A DNA stretch of 48,811 bases, from NCBI GenBank assembly GCA_022616235.1, contig JAKEFC010000019.1, positions 1-48,811 of the forward strand, written 5' to 3'. A program made the position numbers and the translations under genes. Position 1 is the stretch's first letter. The number at the start of each line of letters is the position of its first letter. The notes beneath the pieces were generated by a model, which ran no database searches, had not been told where the DNA came from, and worked only from the letters and a program-made list of their open reading frames with translations. Positions 16,147-24,989 of the stretch are shown here, piece by piece. The stretch is from Planctomycetota bacterium (lineage in GTDB: Bacteria; Planctomycetota; UBA8108; UBA1146; JAKEFC01).

Positions 16147-17130
16147 ATGAGCGACGCCGTCGCCGACAAGCCGGAGCATCCGCCGCGCGCCGCCAGTGCC
16201 GCCGGTGCCGCCGTCAGTACCGCCGCCGGCGCTCCGACCCTCGGGGCGATGTGGCACGCGCTCGTCGAATTGGGGAAGCTGCGTCTCACCGCGCTCGTCG
16301 TCGTCACGACGGGGGCGGGGTACATCCTCGGCGCCGCCGACTCTCCCCCATACGCGAGCTTTCCTCCGCTCCTTTTCGTGCTCCTCGGCACCGCACTCGT
16401 CTCCGCGGGAGCGAGCGCGTTCAACCAGTGCTGGGAGATGGACGCGGACGCCCGCATGGCGCGCACGCGCGCGCGCCCCCTCCCCGCGCGCGCGGTGCCG
16501 TTTTGGTTCGGGCTTGCGGCGGCCGTCCTGTTCAGCGCGAGCGGGCTGTCGCTCCTTTGCGCCGGGGCAAACCCGCTCGCGGCGGGGCTGGCGCTGGCAT
16601 CGCTCCTCCTCTACCTCCTCGTCTACACGCCGCTCAAACGGCGCGCCACGCTGAACACGCTCGCCGGGGCGATCCCCGGCGCGATCCCGCCCCTCATCGG
16701 CTGGGCAGCAGCCACCGGCGGGCTCGAGAGGGGCGCATGGCTCCTCTTCACGATGCTCTACGCCTGGCAGATTCCCCACTTCCTCGCGATCGCATGGATC
16801 TACCGCGAGGACTACCGCCGCGCCGGGTTTCAGATGCTGCCGGTCGTAGACCCGAGCGGGGAACTCACCGGCCGCTTCGCGATGCTCTACGCTCTCGCGC
16901 TCGTCGCGCTCTCCCTGCTCGCGCCGCTCGCTTCCATCGGCGGCTGGGTCGCGATGGCCGGATGCGCCGCGCTCGGGGCGTACTTACTGCGCGCGGTGCA
17001 GCGCTTTCGAAGGGAGCCGAGCGATGGCAACGCGCGCAAGCTCTTCTTCGCGAGCATCGTCTACTTGCCCGCGGTGCTGGCGCTCCTGATCTTTGATCCC
17101 ACGGCGCAGCCGTTCCAGCGCCCATGGTAG
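16147..17130 (+). CDS. ctaB: CtaB, protoheme IX farnesyltransferase (heme O synthase)
   Basis: The product is 327 residues of the UbiA prenyltransferase superfamily. The first Asp-rich motif is NQCWEMDADARMARTRARPLP-like (N...D...D with MARTRARP), diagnostic for heme O synthases; the second region is YREDYRRAGFQMLPVVD. About eight hydrophobic segments are present. It transfers farnesyl to heme B to give heme O, the substrate of CtaA encoded about 16 kb away. The start is ATG at 16147 with GGAAGAAAG upstream; earlier in-frame codons give a non-family Arg-rich N-terminus. It overlaps the next gene by 7 bases. Confidence 0.95.
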   Translation: MSDAVADKPEHPPRAASAAGAAVSTAAGAPTLGAMWHALVELGKLRLTALVVVTTGAGYILGAADSPPYASFPPLLFVLLGTALVSAGASAFNQCWEMDADARMARTRARPLPARAVPFWFGLAAAVLFSASGLSLLCAGANPLAAGLALASLLLYLLVYTPLKRRATLNTLAGAIPGAIPPLIGWAAATGGLERGAWLLFTMLYAWQIPHFLAIAWIYREDYRRAGFQMLPVVDPSGELTGRFAMLYALALVALSLLAPLASIGGWVAMAGCAALGAYLLRAVQRFRREPSDGNARKLFFASIVYLPAVLALLIFDPTAQPFQRPW

Positions 17131-18236
17131 GCGCGGGCACCGAGTTGCCGGCCTCCGAATCGCCGCCGCCGCGCGAGCGCATGCTCGACTGGAAGAGCGC
17201 TTGGCCCTTGTGGGTGGCCGCGCTGCTCGTGATCGCGACCGTGATCTGGCGCGGCGTCTGGATCCTCGACGTCAGGAATTGGGAGTCCGGGGAGCTGCCC
17301 GGGCGCGCGGTCGCGAACAGCTTCGACCTCTCCACCGCGATCGTGCCCGTGGAGCGAATCCAAAACGGCAACATGGCGCTCGATGCGCTGAAGCCGCTCA
17401 ACGAGCCGCTCATCCTCACGCGCGAGGAGCGAAAGGATCTCTCCTACCATCTGGTCGCGCTCGAAGACCGCGTGATCGGCGTCGCGCTCGGCGGCGAAGC
17501 GCGCGCCTACCCGCTCCGGATCCTGAATTGGCACGAGGTCGCGAACGACACCCTCGCCGAGAGGCCGATCGCCGTCACCTACTCCGGGCTCTGCGACAGC
17601 GCGGCGGTGTACCTGCGGACGGTCGGCGGCGAAGTGCTGACCTTCCGCATTAGCGGACTCCTCCTCAACTCGAATCTGCTCTTCTACGACGACCATCAGA
17701 CGGATGCGGATGCGCGCAGCCTTTGGAGCCAGCTCACGGGGCGCGCGATCAGCGGCCCGCGCGCGGGGGTGCAACTGGAAGCGGTTCCCTGCGCGCTCCT
17801 CACGCTCGGCGACTGGCTCGCGATGCACCCCGACTCGACGCTCGTGAACGGCACGACGAACCCGAGCAACGCGCGCGCCTTCCGGAAGCTCTACGGCAAG
17901 GATCCTCACTTCACGTACTACCAGGCCGGCGTCCCGCGCTTCTCTGCGATCCCAGAGCCGCCCCCCGGCTCGGGGGTGCCCTTCTCCCGCGTGCTCATCG
18001 TCACGACGCCGGAAGGAGAGTTCTCCTTTCCGTTCGCGACGATCGCCGCGAACGCCGCAGGCACGCCGCATGCCACGTGGAGCGCGATGGCGGGAAAAAC
18101 GCGGCTCACGCTCCGCTATCGCGAGGGCCCCGAGTGCGCGTGGGTCGCCGCGCGCGAGGGTCCAGTCACCGCCGTGCGCACGTCCTTCTGGTTCGCGTAC
18201 TACGCGGCGCGGCAAACCCAATTCGGCGGGCCGTAG
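17124..18236 (+). CDS. DUF3179 domain membrane-anchored protein
   Basis: The product is 370 residues with a single N-terminal transmembrane segment (about residues 30-48, WPLWVAALLVIATVIWRGVW) and a large exported domain. The stretch AYPLRILNWHEVANDTLA followed by IAVTYSGLCDSAAVY is the DUF3179 signature. Most members I recall have a C-x-x-C pair here (VTYCPLC); this copy has Ser in the first position, so only one Cys remains. Its start lies inside the end of ctaB (7-base overlap), so the two are co-translated. That suggests a role connected to cytochrome oxidase or copper/heme assembly, but the biochemical function of DUF3179 is not known to me. Confidence 0.85.
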   Translation: MVGAGTELPASESPPPRERMLDWKSAWPLWVAALLVIATVIWRGVWILDVRNWESGELPGRAVANSFDLSTAIVPVERIQNGNMALDALKPLNEPLILTREERKDLSYHLVALEDRVIGVALGGEARAYPLRILNWHEVANDTLAERPIAVTYSGLCDSAAVYLRTVGGEVLTFRISGLLLNSNLLFYDDHQTDADARSLWSQLTGRAISGPRAGVQLEAVPCALLTLGDWLAMHPDSTLVNGTTNPSNARAFRKLYGKDPHFTYYQAGVPRFSAIPEPPPGSGVPFSRVLIVTTPEGEFSFPFATIAANAAGTPHATWSAMAGKTRLTLRYREGPECAWVAAREGPVTAVRTSFWFAYYAARQTQFGGP

Positions 18237-18300
18237 TCGCCCGGCGTCTTTCCGTGCTTGCGGTGGGGCCGTGTGGCAGACTCCGCGCTCTGATCGTGAC

Positions 18301-18621
18301 TTACTCGCACACGAACTGCGTGCACTTCAGATCTGTTGCCTCAAGCGGCGCGCCGCAAACCGGATACGGCGCAGCGGGCTGCCGGCCAGCCAAGTACAGA
18401 AACTGAATGAGCAAGACAGGATCGACGATCGTGACATGCGCATCGCCATCGATGTCGCACGTCGGAACGCACGTCGTCTCGGCTTCGCCTAGCAAATAGG
18501 CGAGCAGATAAAAGATATCGGCCAGTCCGATGATTCCGTCGAGGTCCGTATCGCCACGGAGATAGACCGACTCGGGGAGTGCGTATTCGTGATAAAAGCT
18601 GCCGCCGTGCGCGCCATGGAA
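18301..18621 (-). pseudogene. Remnant of a dockerin-tagged secreted protein (C-terminal part only)
   Basis: Between a TGA at 18622-18624 and the TAA at 18301, one minus-strand frame is open for 106 codons with no ATG or GTG. It encodes FHGAHGGSFYHEYALPESV, then YLRGDTDLDGIIGLADIFYL, then CDIDGDAHVTIVDPVLLIQF and a final Cys-containing tail. This is the same two-loop dockerin-like module found at the ends of the proteins encoded at 34827-37097 and 37188-38150. Only the tail and a short piece of linker survive. A TTG at 18495 could in principle start a 64-residue peptide, but decay of a larger gene is the simpler reading. Confidence 0.65.
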
Positions 18622-18871
18622 TCATTGCGAACTGTCCGAGGGACGATTAGCAGGTTCCGACGTGGCCGTATGAGCCCGTTGGAATTCCCGTCATGTTCCT
18701 GTTGAACCGCGCATCACCTTTCCTTTGAAGCACCCGATGTATCGCGCTCGCTTGGTGCGGAGTCAAGGATCATGCGTGGAATTGGCGTAAGAGGCAGTAT
18801 CGCCGGCACTTCGATTCGCTGCAGTCAAAGCGTCGATACGCCGAATCTTGCCGAAGACAGCGAACCGGTTG

Positions 18872-19558
18872 CTAGCGGCTCCCGAGGACGAGCGCTAGGA
18901 AGACGAGCAGCCAAGCGGCGTCGAGGAAGTGCCAATACATTGCGCTGTAGGTGATCCCCGGGTGGTGGTAGTAGCGATAGACGCCGCGGAAGGCGCGGAT
19001 CGTGACCACCGTCTGCAGAACGAGCCCGCCGATGACGTGGATCGCGTGGAGCGACGTGAAGAGGAAGAGCGTCACGACGAAGATGCGGAGCGCGGCGGGC
19101 ACCGCCGGCTGCTCTCCAGGCGCGGCGGCGGGATGCGCGGCCAGGACCCCCTCCCACCCCCGCCACACTTCGTGCCACACGCCGCACTGGCAGGCGAAGA
19201 ACGCCGCGCCGAGGACGAGCGCCGCGAGTGTCGCTGCGCGCACGCGGGCCTGCCGCTCCGCGCGCACCGACACGAGGCCCCAGTGTACCGCGATGCTCGC
19301 GCATAGAATGAGCCCGGTGCAGACCCAGAGGAGCGCGGGTAGCGGCGGCGCTCCCGCAGGCGGCCACGGCTGGTAGGTGGCGCGGAAGACGAGGTAGCCG
19401 ACGAATACGGCGAGAAACGGCATCGTGAGGGAGGCGAGGAAGAACCACATCCCGAGCACGCCGGCGCCGGGAAGGCTCTGCCCCTTCGCGTAGGGGGGCC
19501 ACACTTCGCGCGGCTCCACCGGAGGGATCGGATCCGGGGCGTCGCGCGAGTCGCGCAT
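18872..19558 (-). CDS. Cytochrome c oxidase subunit III-like protein (second copy)
   Basis: The product is 228 residues with about five transmembrane segments. It shares subunit III family features: GMWFFLASLTMPFLAVFVGYL near the start and FTSLHAIHVIGGL plus YWHFLDAAWLLVF in the C-terminal half. It is shorter than the ctaE product and lacks its N-terminal His-rich leader. I chose the ATG at 19558, two bases after the ctaF stop. It is the last gene of the respiratory cluster. It may be an extra structural subunit of the caa3 oxidase or an ActF/subunit III-like accessory protein. Confidence 0.85.
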   Translation of the reverse strand: MRDSRDAPDPIPPVEPREVWPPYAKGQSLPGAGVLGMWFFLASLTMPFLAVFVGYLVFRATYQPWPPAGAPPLPALLWVCTGLILCASIAVHWGLVSVRAERQARVRAATLAALVLGAAFFACQCGVWHEVWRGWEGVLAAHPAAAPGEQPAVPAALRIFVVTLFLFTSLHAIHVIGGLVLQTVVTIRAFRGVYRYYHHPGITYSAMYWHFLDAAWLLVFLALVLGSR

Positions 19559-19560
19559 GC

Positions 19561-19974
19561 CTACTTCGGAACCGCAGTGTCCGATGGGAACTGCGGGAAG
19601 GCCTCTTTGCCGAAGTCGGGGATGATCTGGTGCTGATACTCGAGCGTGTCCAAGAGCGAGAAGCCTATGAAGAGACCGAGGAAGAGGAGCGTGCTCACGA
19701 ACACGACCGCGTTGAAGGGCTTGTCCCAACGCAAGTGCATGAAGAAGAGCACGACGAGGGAGGCCTTGATCACGGCGACTCCGAGCGCGACGGCGAGATT
19801 GAGAGGTCCGAGGTCCAGGTAGCTCACCGCCACGGTGATGACCGTGAGCACGAGGAGCGCGAGCAGTATTTTCACGAGCAGCGCCGCGGGCACGATGTGC
19901 CCGATCGCGCCGTGCGCGTCCCCGGTGCCGTCGTGCATCGCGCCAGCCTGAGTCCCATGAACGCTAGTCGTCAT
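19561..19974 (-). CDS. ctaF: Cytochrome c oxidase subunit IV (CtaF/CyoD-like)
   Basis: The product is 137 residues with three transmembrane segments from about residue 30 to 110 and the subunit IV pattern LGVAVIKASLVVLFFMHLRW. It has a hydrophilic N-terminus of about 27 residues rich in His and Gly. The protein probably stabilises the CuB centre or assembly of the aa3-type oxidase, as proposed for prokaryotic COX4 proteins. The ATG at 19974 lies 31 bases after the ctaE stop. Confidence 0.88.
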   Translation of the reverse strand: MTTSVHGTQAGAMHDGTGDAHGAIGHIVPAALLVKILLALLVLTVITVAVSYLDLGPLNLAVALGVAVIKASLVVLFFMHLRWDKPFNAVVFVSTLLFLGLFIGFSLLDTLEYQHQIIPDFGKEAFPQFPSDTAVPK

Positions 19975-20005
19975 CGCCAGCTTGCCTTTCCTCGAGATTC
20001 CGTTT

Positions 20006-20992
20006 TCACGAGATCAGATAGAGGAGCGGGAAGAGGAAGATCCATACCAGGTCGACGAGGTGCCAATAGAGGCCGCCGAGATCGATCTTCGTGAAGTGGC
20101 CGTCGATGTGGCGCCCCTTCGACACGCCCCACATGAGCCACGCGAGCATGATCATCCCCGCGAGGACGTGGATCCCGTGGAGCCCGGTGAGTGCGAAGTA
20201 GATCCCGATGAAGATGTGGATGTCGCGAGGACGCGCCCCCTCCGGCCGTTTCGAGGCGTGTTCGGCGTCGCTTGCGCCGTCCGCGTGCAGATCGGATGAA
20301 TCCTGCGGCACGATCTCCGCGATCGCGAGTCCGGTCGGGCCCTTCGCCGGCGGAGTAAGCACCGAGCGCTGGTCTTCCGGGAGCGCTGCCGCGACCGGCG
20401 CGGCGAGAACCTCCGGGAAGTACAACTTGCGCAGGTACTGCGCTTCCTCCGCCGCAACCCTGTCCTCTTCCATGCGCTGTTTGTAGTTGAAGCCCCGGAA
20501 ACCCGCACCGAAGCCTGTGCGTCGAGTCGGATCGTTGGGATCGTCATCGCCTGCCATCACGAGACCGTCGTGGATCTTGTGGCTGTATTCCTGGTACTTG
20601 ACCGCCATGAAGGCAGAGGCGCACACGAAGGTGAGGAAGAGCCAGAGGAGGGTCATGTTCTTCTGGCGAAGCTGCGCGGAGCGGACGCCGAGCGCCATCG
20701 TGAGGCTGCTCACGAGGAGCACGACGGTGTTCACGGCGCCCCAGATCTTGTCCAGATACTGGCTCGCCCAGACGTAGACCTCGGGGTGGATCGCGCGGTA
20801 GACCGAATAGGCGCAGAAGAGTCCGCCGAAGAAGAGGATCTCCTGCGCCAGGAAGAGCCACATCCCGAACTTCGCCGCGCTGAACTGCTGCTCGAGGGAT
20901 TCGAAGTGGTGCTCGAGGTGAGGCACGTGCGCATGGCCGTGCTCACCGTGCCCGTGCGTGGCCGCAGTGCCGCTGCCGTTATCGTGGCTCAT
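20006..20992 (-). CDS. ctaE: Cytochrome c oxidase subunit III with large hydrophilic insertion
   Basis: The product is 328 residues. The N-terminus is rich in His (residues 13-29), followed by subunit III helices [21 protein letters not shown], the [13 protein letters not shown] helix, and C-terminal [17 protein letters not shown] and [20 protein letters not shown]. Between helices there is an inserted hydrophilic stretch of about 118 residues (roughly 139-257), rich in Asp, Glu, Arg and Pro, that ordinary subunit III proteins lack. Subunit III supports proton uptake and stability of the catalytic subunit I. The gene sits between ctaD and ctaF. Confidence 0.92.
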   Translation of the reverse strand: MSHDNGSGTAATHGHGEHGHAHVPHLEHHFESLEQQFSAAKFGMWLFLAQEILFFGGLFCAYSVYRAIHPEVYVWASQYLDKIWGAVNTVVLLVSSLTMALGVRSAQLRQKNMTLLWLFLTFVCASAFMAVKYQEYSHKIHDGLVMAGDDDPNDPTRRTGFGAGFRGFNYKQRMEEDRVAAEEAQYLRKLYFPEVLAAPVAAALPEDQRSVLTPPAKGPTGLAIAEIVPQDSSDLHADGASDAEHASKRPEGARPRDIHIFIGIYFALTGLHGIHVLAGMIMLAWLMWGVSKGRHIDGHFTKIDLGGLYWHLVDLVWIFLFPLLYLIS

Positions 20993-21031
20993 GTGTGCTC
21001 GCGCCTAGTCGCCAACCGCTCCCCCATGCCT

Positions 21032-22738
21032 CTACGCCGGCACGCGGCCGGGCGCCGTGGTTTTCTTGATGAAGCCGCCGCTCGCGGCATCGTAGCGCCA
21101 ATCGTGGAAGTCGTAGCAGTCGATGACCTCCGGCACCGTCTCGAAGTTCGTGTGCGGCGGCGGCGCCGCGCAGTGCCATTCGAGCGAGTTGCCGCCCCAT
21201 GGATTTGCCGCCGCTTTCCTCCCCGCGGCGAGAGATTGGACGAAGCAGACGAACATGACGACGAACCCTACCGCCATGATGTAGGCGCCGATGGTCGATG
21301 CGATGTGGTAGCCGGTAAACCCCGCGTCGGCGGGATAGCTCGCGTAGCGCCGCGGCATGCCGAGGGAGCCCATGACGAATTGCGGCAGGAAGGCCGTGTT
21401 GAAGCCGATGAAAATCAGCCAGAAGGAAACCTGGCCGAGCAGCTCGCTGTAGGTGCGCCCGGTGATCTTCGGCCACCAGTGGTGGAGTCCGCCGAACATC
21501 GCCATGAGCGCGCTTCCCATCATCACGTAGTGGAAGTGCGCGACCACGAAGTAGGTGTCGTGGAGGTGAATGTCGACTTGCAAGGTCCCGAGGTGGAGTC
21601 CGGTGAGGCCGCCGATCGTGAACAGGATGATGAACGCGAGCCCGTAGAGCATCGGCGTGGTGATGCTGATCGAGGCCTTGTAGAGCGTCGCGAGCCAGTT
21701 GAAGACCTTGATCGCGCTCGGGATCGACACCGAAAAGGTGAGGGCGCTGAAGATCGCGTTCATGAGCGGCGACATCGTGCTCGTGAACATGTGATGTCCC
21801 CACACGATGAAGCTGAACATGGCGATCGCCACGCTCGACCACGCGATGAAGCGATAGCCGAAGATGTGCCGGTGGCTGTGTACCGCGATCAACTCGCTGA
21901 CGACCCCCATCGCGGGCAGGATCATGATGTAGACCGCGGGGTGGGAGTAGAACCAGAAGAAGTGCTGGAAGAGCACCGGGTCGCCGCCGAGGGCGGGGTT
22001 GAAGATGCCGATCCCCATCGTCCGCTCGACGATCAAGAGGAGGAGCGTGATCGCGAGCACCGGCGTCGCCATCACTTGCAGCACCGCGGTCGAGTAGATC
22101 GCCCAGAGGAAGAGCGGCATCTTGAACCAAGTCATCGCCCGCGGCCGCAGCTTCTGGATCGTCACGATGAAGTTTAGCCCCGTGAAGATGGAGCTGAAGC
22201 CGAGGAGGAACACCCCCGTAAGCGCCAAGGAAGCAAATTGCGTCGTGCGGATGCTGTGCGGCGGATAGAGGGTCCAGCCGGTGTCCACACCGTAGACCTT
22301 GGTGCTGCCGGCCAGGAACAGCGTGCTGAGCAGGAACCCCGCGCCACCGAGCCAGAAGTAGAAGCTCATGAGGTTCAGGCGCGGGAAGGCGACGTCCTTC
22401 GCGCCGAGCATGAGGGGGAGGACGAAGTTGCCGAGCGCCGCCGGGACGCCAGGGATGATCACCATGAACACCATGATCGCCCCGTGAAGGGTGAACCAGG
22501 CGTTGTACTGGTCGCCGGAGGGGGCGCGATCGAGCGCCGGCGTGAGAAGCTCGGTGCGGATCAGGAGCGCGATGAAGCCTGCTGCGGCGAAGGAGAGCAG
22601 GATCATCACGCCGTAGAGGATGCCGATCCGCTTGTGGTCCAGCGTGAAGATCCAGGACGCGATGCCGCGCGAGCTGGTCAGGTAGTTCTCGGGAGCGGGA
22701 GCGGTCTCCTCCGCGCTCGACTGGTAGCTCGTGCTCAT
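21032..22738 (-). CDS. ctaD: Cytochrome c oxidase subunit I, A2-type
   Basis: The product is 568 residues with 12 or more helices. Heme a ligands are His85 ([10 protein letters not shown]) and His403 (AHFHYVMMG), with His401 the likely a3 ligand. CuB ligands are His266 and His315/His316 (VWGHHMFTS). The K-pathway/CuB motif reads [15 protein letters not shown], with Tyr270 for the His-Tyr crosslink. Instead of the Glu of A1-type enzymes it has Tyr264-Ser265 before the His and Ala at 268, the hallmark of A2-type heme-copper oxidases such as Rhodothermus caa3. It reduces O2 to water while pumping protons. The ATG at 22738 is 15 bases after the ctaC stop. Confidence 0.96.
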   Translation of the reverse strand: MSTSYQSSAEETAPAPENYLTSSRGIASWIFTLDHKRIGILYGVMILLSFAAAGFIALLIRTELLTPALDRAPSGDQYNAWFTLHGAIMVFMVIIPGVPAALGNFVLPLMLGAKDVAFPRLNLMSFYFWLGGAGFLLSTLFLAGSTKVYGVDTGWTLYPPHSIRTTQFASLALTGVFLLGFSSIFTGLNFIVTIQKLRPRAMTWFKMPLFLWAIYSTAVLQVMATPVLAITLLLLIVERTMGIGIFNPALGGDPVLFQHFFWFYSHPAVYIMILPAMGVVSELIAVHSHRHIFGYRFIAWSSVAIAMFSFIVWGHHMFTSTMSPLMNAIFSALTFSVSIPSAIKVFNWLATLYKASISITTPMLYGLAFIILFTIGGLTGLHLGTLQVDIHLHDTYFVVAHFHYVMMGSALMAMFGGLHHWWPKITGRTYSELLGQVSFWLIFIGFNTAFLPQFVMGSLGMPRRYASYPADAGFTGYHIASTIGAYIMAVGFVVMFVCFVQSLAAGRKAAANPWGGNSLEWHCAAPPPHTNFETVPEVIDCYDFHDWRYDAASGGFIKKTTAPGRVPA

Positions 22739-22753
22739 GGCGCCGACCCCTCC

Positions 22754-23725
22754 TTATTCTTCGGGGGTATCTTTGAGCGACTTGATGAACGCGACAATGC
22801 TGTCTTCCTGGTCTTGCGTGAGGGTCGGGACCGGCATTGTGGGCCCGAAGCCTGCTACGATCTTCTTGCTCGGCGTCCGCATCGACTCGCGGACGTATGC
22901 TTCGTCCACGATCTGCCTCGATCCATCAGTGAATTCCCTTAGCTGCCCAAAGTCTCTTGATAGGTTGCGCCAACTAGGCGCGAGGAGTATCTGGCCCGGC
23001 TTTGGGGTCGTCGTAATGTGGCACTGAGCGCACCCCTTGTCCGTGTGCATGATCTTTCCATGCTCCTCAAGACTGCGACCCTCCGGCCTAATGTCCAATA
23101 TCGCCATCTTCGCTTCGAACGCCTCGCGTGACTCGTACACGATCGCCCGCGCTCGCATGTTCGAGTGGTCTGTTCCACAGTATTCGGCGCAAAACACCTG
23201 ATAATCTCCGGGACTGTCGCACGTGAACCAGACCTTCGAGTACTTCTTCGGCACGATGTCATTTTTCACGCGAAACGCTGGAACATAGAATGCGTGCAAG
23301 ACATCCTGCGACGTCATGGTGAGCACGACCGGCTGGCCCGGCGGGATGTGGAGATCCTTGTCCGACTTGGCGTTCGGGTACGTGAATTGCCAACTCCATT
23401 GCTGTGCCGAGACCTGGATGTCGTACGCGTTCGCCGGCGGGGTCGCCATCTCGTTGGCGCCGACCATCCCCCAGTAGAACATGAAAATCACCAGGATGAG
23501 CGGGATCACGGTCCAGGTGATCTCGAGCGGCAGGTGGTGCTCGGGTCCCTCACCGGGCGGATCGTTCGGATCGCGGCGGCGGTACTTGATCACGAAGGCG
23601 ATCATCAACACGAGGATGAGCACGAAGAAGAAGATGCTCACCCACGTGATGTAGTAGAAGAGCCAATCGACATCGCCCGCGAAATTCGACTTCTGCGGCG
23701 GGAGCATCCATTTCAATGGGTTCAT
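22754..23725 (-). CDS. ctaC: Cytochrome c oxidase subunit II with fused cytochrome c (caa3 type)
   Basis: The product is 323 residues. Two transmembrane helices (about residues 22-48 and 69-90) precede the CuA domain. Its ligands are visible: His144, Cys179, Cys183, His187 and Met190 (FCAEYCGTDHSNM). A cytochrome c domain with CAQCH at 232-236 and a later Met-containing PTMPVP is fused to the C-terminus, making this a caa3-type subunit that takes electrons directly. No cleavable signal peptide is obvious. The ATG at 23725 overlaps the sco stop (ATGA). From about 22760 to 23330 the codon choice looks less GC-biased than in flanking genes. Confidence 0.95.
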   Translation of the reverse strand: MNPLKWMLPPQKSNFAGDVDWLFYYITWVSIFFFVLILVLMIAFVIKYRRRDPNDPPGEGPEHHLPLEITWTVIPLILVIFMFYWGMVGANEMATPPANAYDIQVSAQQWSWQFTYPNAKSDKDLHIPPGQPVVLTMTSQDVLHAFYVPAFRVKNDIVPKKYSKVWFTCDSPGDYQVFCAEYCGTDHSNMRARAIVYESREAFEAKMAILDIRPEGRSLEEHGKIMHTDKGCAQCHITTTPKPGQILLAPSWRNLSRDFGQLREFTDGSRQIVDEAYVRESMRTPSKKIVAGFGPTMPVPTLTQDQEDSIVAFIKSLKDTPEE

Positions 23726-24633
23726 GGCGTCGTTCCTGCCGGGATCTGCGGCGCCGTCTGCGCCTTCTGCTTGTGCCTGGTCGCGTGCAAGATGAGGAGG
23801 AGTCCTCCGACGAGGAGGATCGTGATGACGCCGCCGATCTTCATGATCGTGAACGCGGCAGGAATGTAGCGGCCCTTCACGGGATCCCACGACATGCAGG
23901 TCATGAGGATGAAGCGCGCGAACGGCGAGCCGATCTTGCCCTCGCCGGCATCGACCAGCGCCATCTCGATCTGGTCGGGCTCGTAGGCGACGCCGCCGAG
24001 GACGCGCGAAAGCCTTCCCGCCGGCGTGATCATGAAGAGCCCCGCGCCGTGCGCGTATTGCTTCTGCTCCTCGACCCACCGGTAGCCGAAGCCGATCGTG
24101 TCCGCGAGAAGTCGCACGTTCGCTTCGGTGCCGGTGAGGTGGTGCCAACCGGCGGAGGTTTCCGGGCGGCCGTAGCGCTCGAGGAAATGCGCGTGACGCG
24201 TCCGCGATTGCGCAGCGCCGTCGCGCGGGTCCATGCTCACGATGACGACATCGAAGTCCTTGCCGGGCACCAGCTCCGTCGTCACCAAGGTCGTCACGAG
24301 GGCTTCCATCACCTGATTGCAGAGGGACGGGCAGGTGTAGTAGACGAGCGTGAGGAGCGCGGGACGGTTGCCGTTCAGGATCGAGCCCAGCGTGATCTCC
24401 GTGCCCGTCATGTCGACCAGCTCGAGGTCGAGCGGCACTTGGGCGTCGAGGCGCGGCTCGATCTGTGCGGCGGCAGCCACGCGATCGAATTTCGCATCCC
24501 CTGTCGTCTCCGCCGCGAGCGGCGAGGTCACGAGGAGCGCCCACAATGTGCAAAGCACCGGCGCGGCGAGCGCGCGTGCCATCGGCTTCGCAGTCCGCTC
24601 CGCTTGCCTTCGCAGTTCGGCCGTCGCTGCCAT
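23722..24633 (-). CDS. SCO1/SenC-family copper chaperone
   Basis: The product is 303 residues. An N-terminal signal (about residues 20-41) is followed by a thioredoxin-like domain with the copper-binding CPSLC motif (Cys101 and Cys105) and a downstream His195 (YAHGAGLF), the three ligands expected in SCO proteins. A C-terminal transmembrane helix (about 270-290, IGGVITILLVGGLLLIL) anchors it, an arrangement common in SCO proteins from act/cox clusters. It would deliver copper to the CuA site of the subunit II encoded immediately downstream, overlapping by 4 bases. Confidence 0.93.
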   Translation of the reverse strand: MAATAELRRQAERTAKPMARALAAPVLCTLWALLVTSPLAAETTGDAKFDRVAAAAQIEPRLDAQVPLDLELVDMTGTEITLGSILNGNRPALLTLVYYTCPSLCNQVMEALVTTLVTTELVPGKDFDVVIVSMDPRDGAAQSRTRHAHFLERYGRPETSAGWHHLTGTEANVRLLADTIGFGYRWVEEQKQYAHGAGLFMITPAGRLSRVLGGVAYEPDQIEMALVDAGEGKIGSPFARFILMTCMSWDPVKGRYIPAAFTIMKIGGVITILLVGGLLLILHATRHKQKAQTAPQIPAGTTP

Positions 24634-24640
24634 CTCGCCC

Positions 24641-24979
24641 TTACTTTCCGGCGCCGCGCTCGCGCGCCACGATCTCCATCGCCCGCTCGATCGGAATCAT
24701 CAACGCTTCCCCGCCCGTCTCCAGCTTGCGGACGCCGTAGCCGGCGAGGCGCCGCGCCTGCTGCGTGCGGTACTGCTCGCGCGCGGCGATCTCGGGGGTA
24801 ACGAAACTCTCCTCGATGATCCGCTCCTCCACGTCGTAGAACGCCCCGCTCACCCAGTAGATGCAAGCGACCAGGAAGAAGACCCCGACGAGCCCCACGA
24901 TCAGGGTGCTCCGCCAGCTCGGGTCTTCGATCCAGACTTCCTTGTCCGCGCCGTAGCCGTGTCCGTGCGAATCGGTCAT
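24641..24979 (-). CDS. Small single-pass membrane protein of the act-cox cluster
   Basis: The product is 112 residues with a His-containing hydrophilic N-terminus, one transmembrane segment (about residues 26-46, LIVGLVGVFFLVACIYWVSG), and a charged, probably helical C-terminal half. I do not recognise a named family. Its position is fixed between actF (10 bases upstream) and sco (7 bases downstream) in a tightly spaced operon. This suggests a small accessory subunit of alternative complex III or of the oxidase, or an assembly factor. It has no Cys and no heme motif. Confidence 0.75.
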   Translation of the reverse strand: MTDSHGHGYGADKEVWIEDPSWRSTLIVGLVGVFFLVACIYWVSGAFYDVEERIIEESFVTPEIAAREQYRTQQARRLAGYGVRKLETGGEALMIPIERAMEIVARERGAGK

Positions 24980-24989
24980 TCCCCCGCTC

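Noticed and set aside
18341-18625. 94-codon minus-strand frame with an ATG overlapping the dockerin remnant
   Set aside because: It is Arg-rich and out of frame with the clear calcium-loop motifs. It is a shadow of the remnant.
20570-22177. Long plus-strand open frame opposite ctaE and ctaD
   Set aside because: Composition is dominated by charged residues, and the frame is the antisense of genes with intact heme and copper ligands. Similar shadows at 7460-8923, 25203-27131 and 27602-29122 were rejected for the same reason.
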